Source: Membranipora membranacea (lineage: Eukaryota > Bryozoa > Gymnolaemata > Cheilostomatida > Membraniporidae). From it: a stretch of 64,000 nt of DNA. Both the position numbers and the translations under genes were made by a program. Positions 45,143-56,000 of the stretch are shown here, piece by piece. The notes beneath the pieces were generated by a model. It worked only from the letters and a program-made list of their open reading frames with translations, was not told the origin of the DNA and did not search any database. Within the stretch, counting starts at the first letter, position 1; every line of letters starts with the position of its first letter. The DNA is taken from the NCBI GenBank assembly GCA_914767715.1, contig OU612065.1:18290001-18354000 (forward strand). Direction: 5' to 3'.

Positions 45143-45474
45143 GCTTGCCAGAGTTCAGACTGAAACGGCATCTGAGAAACTAGCTTAACTTACGGCTAAA
45201 TAAAATTTGAATGTTATAATATTATTGCGATATGAACGTGTTTAACAACGTATTAATCATTTTGATTTTTGCGGACTCATCAATGTATGTATCTGAGCAT
45301 TTACATTATTTTAAAATTTGGCGCCGAATTTGTTATTTCATTTACAGTAATGCATTAATAAAGCATTTCATAAATAAAGAGTTGGTTTCTTGATTGGAAA
45401 AAGTGAAATAAAAAGCCAAAACATATTAGTCTCCACCATCACACCTACTAGAAATGCTACAAAAAGCTCAAAAA

Positions 45475-45527
45475 TGAACTGTTCAGTCTTTGTTGTAACC
45501 AATTTATCTGACATACAATATTCTTAG
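45475..45527 (+). pseudogene. Fragment of peptide signal exon
   Basis: aagctcaaaa followed by ATGAACTGTTCAGTCTTTGT matches the start of the peptide D signal exon for about 11 codons, then diverges and stops. It is a decayed copy downstream of peptide D. Confidence 0.65.
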
Positions 45528-46158
45528 TTCAGCTCAGAGTTTTTACCACAGAGTGTATAATAACACTATGGTATATACTCTCAAATACCAGCATACTTGT
45601 GTCGAAGTTAAGCTGACCTACTAGGCAAGTTTTAAAAGTCAAACATCAATATAATAATGATATCACACTGGTTGGTAAAACAACAGTAGATGTGGGTAGA
45701 AAAACTACACTTAGCCATCTGAGCTATGTGGCACACACCCTCATCATGAAAACTTGAGCAGGTATTCCAACTTAAAATCAAGTAGAGTAGTTCCAATCTC
45801 TGTATAGACACACTCGGGTTCCAAATAGATCTTTTATAGAACTTATAATATAAACCCTGCTTGTAATGGTTAGTTTTAAATAAAAAATGACCCTGCTTTA
45901 ATTAATAATTGGTATTAATAGTCGATAATAAATAATTGATTCCATCAGAACAAGATTCGGTAGGGACAGATGAGTATAGTTTCCTGACTTGCATAAAATT
46001 TGCAATAGTATGAAGTACAATGAACTGTACTCAAACTTTTAACCCAGATGAGGAAAAACCTGAAGTCCCTGTATTGAGATTCTAAACTCATTACAGGAGA
46101 AATGTAACAAATGCAGTGATAAAATGTAATGAATATTGATTGAAAATAATTTAAACCT

Positions 46159-46672
46159 ATAGACAGTTTTCTGAGCTCTGATTTAGGCCTCAATTCGGAG
46201 TTGTCCTCTCCCCAGTTTGGTACTTTAAACCAACGACGCATAGGAAAAACGTGCTGAAAAGAGGGTTATCTTGCAAACCGCTTATAATAGGATAAAAATT
46301 ATCTTTGATTCAGAATCTGCAACATTGAAAACTTATATGGACATAGTTTGGGAAATAATTTTAGTAACTGGATAGTCAATTATAGCATTTTCTGCTTGTT
46401 TTGCGGACAATTTGGCAGAATTTTTCATGAGTTTCGTCACTAAAATTAAGATTTATCAACATTCAAGCCTCCAATGATTTGGAAACCCTGCCTCACTGGG
46501 TTTTCGATGGTGCAGACTCTGAATCAAAAATCATTTTTATCATATCACAAGCGGTTTTCAAGATAACCCTCTTTCAGCAGGTTTTTCCTATGCGGCGTGG
46601 GTTAAAAGTACCAAACTGGAGAGAGGACAACTCCGAATTGAGGCATAAATAAGAGCTCAGAAAACTTTCTAT
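46159..46672. mobile_element. ATAGACAG foldback element, copy 2
   Basis: ATAGACAGTTTTCTGAGCTC at the left; GAGCTCAGAAAACTTTCTAT at the right. The long arms share gaggacaactccgaattgag, ttttcctatgcg, gagggttatctt and others, with about 60 bp of non-matching centre. It is longer and more complete than the copy in ADAL intron 7. It carries no protein frame. Confidence 0.75.
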
Positions 46673-46849
46673 TGGATGATGGATGTATGTAAAAATTTGG
46701 CAGAAAGCCCAGATATTTGCACAACAGAATAATATACCTACAAAGGTTCATTGCATAACTCCTTTTTTTACGTAATCTGGCCGCATATTTTCCCATGCTC
46801 TCATCCGTAATATAGTTTGATGAAGTGTGAAAAATTATAACTTACCTAA

Positions 46850-47160
46850 TAGCGTCTCGAATTGTCCCCCTCCACTCATCAGATCTTTTGTGGAAACTTG
46901 TTTTTTTCTGTCATACTGATTTTATATTCAATTCCAACCTGAATGTTGTCTGGGTTATGTAAAGGCTTCTTTGTAAATGACCTACTCAGCGCTATGAAGT
47001 TTATTTCATGGGCATTTGATAATATTATCTGATAAGACGTAGACATGGGAAATCTAGTTGCAATGGATGGACAATCCTCCAGGTCTAGCATGATATAAAG
47101 GCATACCTTATCGAACGGAAACATGATTCCTCAATACAAAATATGTTGCATTCATCTTTT
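46850..47160. repeat. Diverged duplicated block, copy 2
   Basis: Partner of 43720-44210. The minus-strand frame to 46879 encodes about 80 residues with no recognised motif. 47161-47730 shows nothing further. Confidence 0.4.
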
Positions 47161-47730
47161 CCATAAAAAAGGAGAATTCATCATTATTAGGTAATGTCAG
47201 GATATTATGATATGGTGGCTCGGGACAAGATTATTTCTCATGTATGCGATAGTTTCACCTGCTCTAAGTTTTTGGTGAGATGTCAATATCTTCATTGGTG
47301 ACCGGATGCAGTCACCAGCGTTTAGTACCTGTCGCATTTCCTTACGCCCAAGGATGACATAGCCATCATGCCATCATTAAAATGAGGGAGACGAGGATCA
47401 TATCAAGCATTGTATTCATCTGCCTCCAGAATGTATGAAAGTGGCTTGGCACTTTTTTTGATTTGTCAAGGCTAGTATGAACTAGGCAAGGCTTGAATGA
47501 AAGCTGCCAACTTTTTAAATATTTTGCTATAATCTTTGAAACTGCAGTAGATATTAATCTGCTTGACTGATTTTACTATGACTGATCAATGAGGGAGTTC
47601 ATTGAACTAATAACATTGATAAGGACAGGTCATTTACTACATGAAAATGTTGTAACTTGTAAGACTCCGAAAGGAAGCTACTAATACTGAAACGTTCACC
47701 TCACCTACAAAGCAAAATAGGGATTCAAAG

Positions 47731-50700
47731 ATGGTACTCCATTACATCTGGGCTACCATATCGGTAGTGTGGGAGATCGTTCTAGAAGTCGTCAAATCTT
47801 TCATTCCTAATCAACTGCTGCCAAAGGAGAACATACAAGGAGAGATAGCTCTGGTTACAGGGGCAGGTAGGCACAACAAACTGAGCATATCATTCACTGG
47901 GTCAAACATCATGTATCAATGTTGCTGTCTGTCAACTCAGAAAATTGCTGCGCCGTGGTGCGTGTTAGGAAGAGGCTGTAAAGTGACAACTACGTTTCCA
48001 TGTCCTCAGTGTAAAACAAGCAATGCTGAAATCTTCGATTGAGCAAGGGTAGATAAAGCGCTCAAACAGTGCCTGGGTTGCTTGTAGTGGTATTTGATCC
48101 TCACAACCACATTTCCAACAATATGGTGGTGGAGCGTTTGATGATGATATGCCACTTTCAGCAACAGCACAGAGTTTGAGCACCTACATCAATGCAAGGG
48201 GAAAATCACAACATGTAGACTAGATTGCATTTAAATATATTGCAGGTAGTGGTATAGGCCGGCAACTATCATTGGAGCTTGGATCAAAAGGATGCATTCT
48301 AGTTTTATGGGATTTTAATGAGTCTGGAAACGCAGAGACAAAACAGATGATCATAGACAAAGGAGGACGCGCGACAGCGTACACAGTTGATGTTACCAAT
48401 GCTGATAATATTCGCTTAACTGCTGACAAGGTTGGTGTTATGCTATGAGATGGTGAGGCTCTAATATTACCAAGAAAGCCTCCTGTATGTACCTGTACAT
48501 GCAAGCATTTGCTTTCAACCTGTAGAGCAGTGTTGTTGTTGTGAAGTAAGATACAGGCTTGAAATTCTTGTACTGTGTCACACTACTGCTGGCCCTGGCG
48601 CTGTAGCTGACACCCCTCCCCTAATATTACATGGTTAACTAAGGAAAAAGAATCCTATGAGAAATGGGAACTGCTGTCTCATCAGGTAACTGAATGTGTG
48701 GCAAAGATTTGATTTAAAAGGTAAAAATGAGCTGACACAGTCAACAAAAATCATACAACAAATTACAGCTGGATTATTTTGTTGGTATTCCATATGAAGG
48801 GATATAAGCCTTGCTGTGCTATTCATTTTTGGACTAGCGCCATATAATTTCACTATATACAAGCGCTAGGGACTACTAGGGTCTAGCAGATGCAACTGCA
48901 AGCTTACTTGACATGACCTTTCGTTGTTAGCAGATGGTTGATCTATATCAGATATCAATGATATCACTATCTTATCTTGTCTGTTTGGTAATGGGCTTTG
49001 ATGATTCCAAATTATTGACTATAGTTTGTATTAGTATAGTGGTATACAAGTATTGCCCATGTGCCTATTCCAAAAAAAATTAAAACTATGTTGAAATATT
49101 TATGGTATACCCAGCATACTTCCAAGTATCATCTGTTTCAAATTTGATCTAACTGTGTCAGTTAACTTACATGCTTTGAATGACTTATACTATTGGTAGG
49201 TTAGAGAGGATGTCGGTGACGTGACTATACTAGTAAACAATGCAGGAGTTTGTTATCTCACAGGATTCATCGATCAGCCGGAACATCTGATAAAAAAGAC
49301 TATCGAGGTCAACACCCTTGCTCCGATGATAGTAAGTCTGATATCGTCGTACTATTATGACCGATGAATTTCATTTTCGCCGGAACATGTAACTTCAAAG
49401 TTTTGTTGCTGCTCTAGGTGAGCTTTTTTCGCGAAAGACTAAAATAATTCTATTCATTTCCTCCTTTGAATAACATGAAAAATAAATCTATCCTTTGAGT
49501 TAACATGAGCATGAAGTAAAGACACAGCTATAATAAAATGCTAACATTGGTTATTGTTTTTCAGAGGATAAAGTGCATCTGCCATTTTAAAACAGCACAG
49601 TCTCAAAGTCAGGGCTATGAACACAACATGAACATATTTATTTCTCTATTGACACACAGGTTACTAAAGCTTTTTTGCGCTCCATGCTGGATAACAACCA
49701 TGGTTACATAGTGAACATTTCTAGTGCTGCAGGATTAAACGGGACTCCTGGCTTGGTCGACTACAGTTCTAGCAAATTTGGGGTTTATGGTATGTAGAGG
49801 ATACAAAATGTTGCTCTTGTTGACATTACTGTGCACAAGGCCTTTTTTTTGTATTCTGTCATGAAGAAACCTCGAGACGCCAGAGTAAAGATGTTCAGCC
49901 AGAAAATACTCAAAATGATAGATCAGTCAGATAGGCTGGAGGCTGTTGCCCGCTTGAACGAACATAATGAAAGCTACTCTTTTCTGGGCTTTGGATGAGT
50001 GGGGTGAAGGGGGGGGGGGCAAGAGATGGTGCATGAAAGAACAAATTTTAATCGCTCTGACAAAGAGATGTGCACGCAAAAACTAAAATTGTATGTCTAA
50101 ATACATCAGCTAGCACTTATCATACACGGACAGTAACGCCTTACTACACTGAAATTTTCAGTTTTCCCATTACCAACTTCCTATATGACTCCACCTGAAA
50201 CCTTACTGGCATGCGTGTATTCGGTGAGTGTGCTGAGCTTATCAGTGTGTAGTCTATTATTGCAAGATTTTTTGATAAAAGAATGTGCCCTTCAATGGTT
50301 TGAATTTTTACCTATCTTCTAGGACTCTAGGTCGAGGTGTAAATTAGGTGGGACCTAGCAATGCAACAGTTTTTCATGTATAGAAATTAAATGGTTTGTG
50401 TAATGAACTTGGTTTGGTTTGTGCATGCACCAAAATTTACAGAGAATGGCGCCTTGGTTGCTATTAGGAACTAGTGCTCATATAAGCTAATATCTAAAAT
50501 CTACCTGGCAAAATAAAATTTTTCAAATAATTATTCCACTCACTCTACTGCTATGGTGTAGGCATAAACAAATAAATAATTATAGTTTATTGGTGTAGCA
50601 ATGCCTGCCTCTCAGTGCTCACTAAAACTTGTAAATGTTGTAGGTTTCACAGAGGCACTCGACATGGAGCTGAGATATATGAACAAATCAATCCATACCT

Positions 50701-51760
50701 TGAAGGTTTGCCCTAGCATGGTGAAAACTCCGATGACGAAAGGCATGGCAGATAAATCAAATCCCAAGTATGTATATTTGTAATCAGATGGGAGTTAATG
50801 GTAAAGTCAAAAACTGTCAAAAACTTCATCAGAAACAAGGGTAATAAATCTATTTTTCTTACTATTGATGTTGATATTTCCACCGCAATGAACAATAATG
50901 AGAATTATACACCAAAATCTTGCTTTATTGTCAAATCTATACCGATTCCATTCCGTTTTGTGTCTAGAAATATGCACATTTGTTTCAAATTATCCTCCGG
51001 CATAGATTTTCCCGTGGATCAGACTCAGAGAAAGACTACCTTACTCCAGAGTATGTGGCAGAGAAAACTGTAAAAGCTTTGCAAGCCAAACAGAGTATTC
51101 TGATACTTCCAGCTCTGCTCCATGTACTTTTAGTTGTGAGAAAGTAAGTTGATGCACTGCAATTTTCATATACATAGAGGTTACAGTATCAGTAAATGAT
51201 GACTACGCTAGCAATTGAAAGTGATGTATACAAAGTTTAGCACATAGATGTGATGCCTTCTCGAGCTATGCAGAGACTATAAAGTGTTTCTAAAAATGTG
51301 ATATCACTATTATTCAAAAAATTCCTTGAGTTACAATTCGAATTGAATCAGAACGTACAACCTTGGGTTTGTATGTGGTTGTTTTGGTTATCAGAAAAAC
51401 CCATATCAAAGGTTGCTTGCTAGCCTGGGGGGGATTTCAATTCAAAGATACCAAAGTTGTATTTGATAGTCCCATGCTGAATGAACACGTCCTGTTAAGG
51501 TCTTCTTTTTTAATTAATTGCTACCTCATGGAACTATATCTCTTCTATGTGTACAATTTTTTTAATCAATACACCTGAATGAGGGCCCGGTGTGCCTGCT
51601 CTCACGGTCAGCTCAGCACTCTACCAATACGCTAGAAGTTCTGGCTAACCATAATGTATTCTATTTCTCTTATTGGCTATATTACAGGTTTCTCCCAACT
51701 TCAATGTATGTACAATTCTTGAAAGCAACTATTTGGGATACCACAGAACTCCTAGATTAA
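47731..51760 (+). CDS. SDR16C-type (RDH10 / RDHE2 / HSD17B11-like) dehydrogenase, complete, 7 exons
   Basis: Exons: 47731-47866, 48246-48430, 49200-49331, 49660-49789, 50644-50767, 51006-51143, 51688-51760; GT-AG borders in phase, giving 305 residues. The start is the first ATG. Residues 1-30 are a hydrophobic membrane anchor, as in SDR16C proteins. The cofactor motif TGAG-SGIG is split by intron 1, [11 protein letters not shown] follows beta-2, and [13 protein letters not shown] and the active-site ISSAAG and DYSSSKFG (Tyr/Lys) are all present. [10 protein letters not shown] and [14 protein letters not shown] match the C-terminal part. The exon 6 acceptor was chosen by frame: the site at 51001-51005 keeps the reading frame, the later one at 51021-51022 does not. 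Family role: NAD(P)-dependent oxidation of retinol or steroids at ER or lipid droplets; the exact substrate is unclear. Confidence 0.9.
48058..48182. repeat. GCTCAAAC-ended foldback in SDR intron 1
   Basis: GCGCTCAAAC at the left and GTTTGAGC at the right, with smaller inner palindromes (gtggtatttgatc, atatgccac). Same family as 20975-21090. No clear target duplication. Confidence 0.5.
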
Positions 51761-52189
51761 GGACGTTTCTCCACCACCAGCTGTCTCAATTGTTGACTCC
51801 ATCATGCTTCTTGGATGAAACATAAAACTACATGAAGCATAACTCAGCCAATTATCTTGTTATTTTATAGATTAAATCATAATCACTCTTAAAAAATTTC
51901 CTTCGAGCATCATTGAAAGCAATTGAAAGTGATGATGTTCTTAGTAGTAATCATACTTTTCATTAGGTATGCTAGCTTGTGCAACAAGACACCATATATT
52001 GTTGTGTAATCTACAGGTTTAATGTAATATCAATCTGTGCATACTTTTGATTGAGCAAGAGAATGATCTCTTGTAGTATGGCTACATAGTATATGTATAT
52101 ACTTACTATATATATCATTGTCGATCAAAGTAAATGACAAATAAGACCATGCATTAATATATAAATAAAAGGCAATCAGGTGTATTTAT
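51761..52189. other. 3' flank of SDR16C-type gene
   Basis: Probable 3' UTR and AT-rich spacer; no other gene was seen. Confidence 0.4.
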
Positions 52190-52800
52190 GGAAGAAATTG
52201 TGGTCTATGAATGATTTTCTATTTATGGAAGGGTGATCTCGGGCTTCCAAAAATTTCTTGCATGGATGATTGTCATATTCCTTAACCTTTGTAATATATC
52301 TAAAACATAGAATATCAAGATGTCTTCGAGCTTTAGCAATGAAGGTCTCTCTTCATATTCTTCCTCATATGGAATAACTATTCTAGTGCAGAGCTTTTGA
52401 AATCTTTCCAGTTTCTCCTTGTCACTTTGGGAGGTGTGTTGGAACCAGCACGGGGCTGCATATGACAAAACCGATAATATTCTAGCCTTGTACAAAAATC
52501 AGTGAATGAGATATCACACCAGCTTTTCTTATAGCTTTATAAGTCCATGAAGAGAATATTTTGTTTGTCAATGCAAGGAGAGTTAGAGTTTCTAACTCCT
52601 TGGTCAATGATATGGTCTACATGGGAGTGAAACTTCAGGTGCTCATAAAATATCACACCAATGAGCCTCAGGTTTGAGGTGTAGAGTATTTCAGAGGGAT
52701 TGATGTTATATGTGTCAATAATTGATGTTATAGGTATAATTTTATCGACAGCCTCCATGTGATTAGCTAGCAAGAATAACGGCTTTCTAAAGTCTCAAAT
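52190..52800 (-). pseudogene. LINE reverse transcriptase C-terminal relic
   Basis: Minus-strand frames 52537-52773 (LRLIGVIFYEHLKFHSHVDH, the post-active-site LGV motif) and 52223-52495 (YKARILSVLSYAAPCW, then KLERFQKLCTRIV) correspond to the thumb and C-terminus of a non-LTR reverse transcriptase. They are split by a frameshift. A 29 bp palindromic insertion lies in the upstream part. There is no catalytic core; inactive. Confidence 0.75.
52567..52609. repeat. 29 bp palindrome with 7 bp target duplication
   Basis: 52574-52602 begins CAAGGAGAGTTAGA and ends TCTAACTCCTTG. GTCAATG flanks at 52567-52573 and 52603-52609. It is inserted into the LINE relic, so it is younger than that. Confidence 0.78.
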
Positions 52801-53066
52801 GGTTTGATGTGATTGTGATTGATTGTTGTCTTCCCCTAATCAGCGAAGACGCAACTCCCAATTTATTCATATAGTATATTTTGCCCAGAGGGCTTTTGAT
52901 TGGCCAGGCTTATGATCACGTGACAAGAACTTTGCTGATGCTGTGTATTCCTGCCTCCTAACCAGCAAGTAAGAAAGATATTTTATTTATGTGAAAAAAA
53001 GTTCTGCTCTTTCCACAAATGACAGATGGCTGCTTTGGCCAAGTCTTTGAATAGCAAAACTATATC

Positions 53067-56000
53067 ATGAGTCAGCAGATGAAGTCCAGCAGTAATAGCT
53101 CTAAGCTTGACAGCAATGCATCTAGCAATGGAAATCTTAAGGAGAATATAAATGGCCATCCAATAACTACTTCTACTACAGCAACAGCAACAATCCATCA
53201 AAATCATCAATCACAATTGCAACATCATTCTCAGGTCTATGGTGGTGCTTTGAGTAATCAGCCTGGTAACTTCAGAACCCCCCTTGGTGATCATATTGGT
53301 GCTCAGATGGGAGGTACACAACCTCTAGTGCCCCCAGGTGTGGTTGCCATATATCATGCTTGTTCAACTATCTATAAAAACCAACCTAACCCACTACAAG
53401 TGACTGCTGTCAGAAAATATTGGTAAGTGTGATACACACTGAGAGAGCATATGCATATTGTGAGAGAGTGTAGCCTGTTCGAGCAAAGCTTGTCAAGACA
53501 GGCTAGAGAAAGTGATGCTCTCTTACTAGAGCAACACATTTTTCTATCGAAATCTTTTTCACTGTCGCCATACATTTTATAAGCATTGCTCCTGAAAAGA
53601 TTCACACCATGGAGTAACAGATCCCCTGTTACTCCTTGGTTCACACTTAATAATTATTTCAGGCCATGTTAACAAATTAGTCGGCCCCTATCAATCATTC
53701 CCAGGAAATTGCGCCAACTATTTATTTTGCATTTGATTCATTTTTCTACATTATGTTGCAGGTTGGATGGTCCTGATCCACTTGATTACATATCTATGTA
53801 TCAAAATCCAGGAGATGAATCCAGAGGGATCCCTCCTCACTGGCATTATGTGAGCCTCGGACTCTCTGATCTACACGGAGACGGTAGAGTGCATGAGTAA
53901 GTGTAATAGTGCTCAGCAAACCATTTATTTCTAGTAGAAATCATATAAATAGGAAGAGCACTGGATAGAGTTCTTCTTATTGCGCGGGCAATTAACACCA
54001 GACTACCCTGTAGTCATAAGAACCAGAGGATGCAAATTTCACTCAGCCACTGGTGACCGCAATATCAAGTTTCGGAGAAACATGACTGACCTGTCAATTC
54101 TGTTCTAAACCGTTTGGGTCAAGGCTAGCTTAAGTATGTTTGACTTAGATTGTAGATATGAAATTCTGTAGTTTTTCAAACTGATATTATGAAGCAACAC
54201 TCTTCTTTACATTATGCTTATTGCCAATAGGAGGACATCGCAAGATGATGCTAGTGGATACGGATTTGAGTTGACATTCCGATTGAAAAGAGAACCATCA
54301 GAGTCATCTCCTCCGACATGGCCTGCTCTTCTGATGCAAGCTTTGGCTAGATATGTGTTCCAATCAGGTAAGTGAAAAATTTGTGGTATTTGCAATATAT
54401 GAATTTCTTTGGCCGGGTACCTTAATAATTGGGCATCCCTTGAAATGTTGGTAACCCTTAATGCGTAACGGTCTGAATATGTTTTGTCAATTAACCTTCT
54501 TTACCTAAGAACATTCTCTCTAAGAAAAACAATCAGTGGTTATTTCATCTGCTTGTTGCATACTATCTGACATAAATTAAGTTTTGCTATTTATCATTAT
54601 TGAAATCAAGGGATATACATCATTTTTGCTGTGGACAGGCATTGAATTAATTCTGTGTTTTGCAAAAACTTCTCACTTCAGAATTTCCTCGATTTCTTTC
54701 GTATCACACGTATTGTATTTTCATGGCCTACAACCATTCATACTAAAGTTAACTGACAATAAAACATCTCACACTTGAAGGCGCACAAAGTGCAAGTTTC
54801 TTCACTAACACCGTACTCACACCACTCAATGATTGAGGAGGCTTTCACTGCTGACACAATATTCTTTTTCTCTCCATCTAGATAATATTCTACAAGGTGG
54901 GGATCATGTATCGTGGCACAGTCCATTAGATCGTACAGAGTCTAGAATACAGCACATGCTTATGGCCGAGGATACCCAGCTATCTCCCGTTCAGTCTCCG
55001 TTTGGATATGTTAACTTCATTCAGATAGTGGGAGTTTGTGCTGAGGAGTTGAAGGCTGCTCAACATTGGAACGGTCCAGGCGTGCTGGAGCTGCTCAGAA
55101 ATATTCCAAGGTGAGATTTGATAAGCAAAGATCAATTCCAGCCAATGGCATGAATGACGAACTTCATAAGTGACCTTGTTTGTACTTGATGTTGAATTTC
55201 GGGAGAATAATACCTGCAGGTATTGCGACAGTTTTATTCCCACAAGCATTTGCTTTTTAAACTTGTCAGCAAGTAGCTTTGCTTCATCCTCGGTGCTAGT
55301 AACAAATAATGATTGCCTTATCTTATCTTATTTACCCTCAAGTGTATGAAGTCAAGAGGGTGCTTTCTGTATATTTGCAACTAAAGTTCATTGCCTTCTC
55401 TGTGTCTTTGTAGTGCTGGCGGTCCCTGGTTAATAACTGACATGCGAAGAGGTGAAACTATCTTTGAACTGGATCACAGCTTCCAGGAGAAACTAGAACA
55501 AGGTAAGCGCATTTTTTTGCTTTTGCCAATTTTTTGCCAGCAAAATTGGGGAGCTTGGGACAAACTCCTTGGTGAAATCAAGGTGGTACGGGCTAAAATG
55601 GTAATTCGGAGTCGTCTCACAGCATTGTGAAGGGCTGATAAATCCCCAAAAATACATTTGCGCGTTTTTTTCATTGTTTTTATACGTGGTGTCGGTTGAC
55701 CATGTTTGTTTCTTTCTCCCAGGTATAGAGCAGGAGGGCTCTAATCTTAGTGGTGTTAGTGGATTTATTCAATGGGAGGAGATTAATATGTCCAGCGAAG
55801 ACTCACATGACAGTTCAGACAGTCATGGTAATAGCAGTGACCAGCAGGTGTCTGCAACTGGTAAGCTCTCGTATCATGTATGATATAGATCAGTATGGTG
55901 TGAAACTGGCATAAAACGAACTCAGCATCAAAAATGTATTGTGTCTGAATGATGCAGGCTTGTATCCATAGGGACCCCCAACCTGGAGACATGGCACAAA

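Noticed and set aside
51021-51073. Alternative acceptor for SDR16C exon 6 at the AG of gtggatcag
   Set aside because: With the upstream phase it shifts the frame and breaks the [14 protein letters not shown] family match; the earlier AG at 51004-51005 keeps it.
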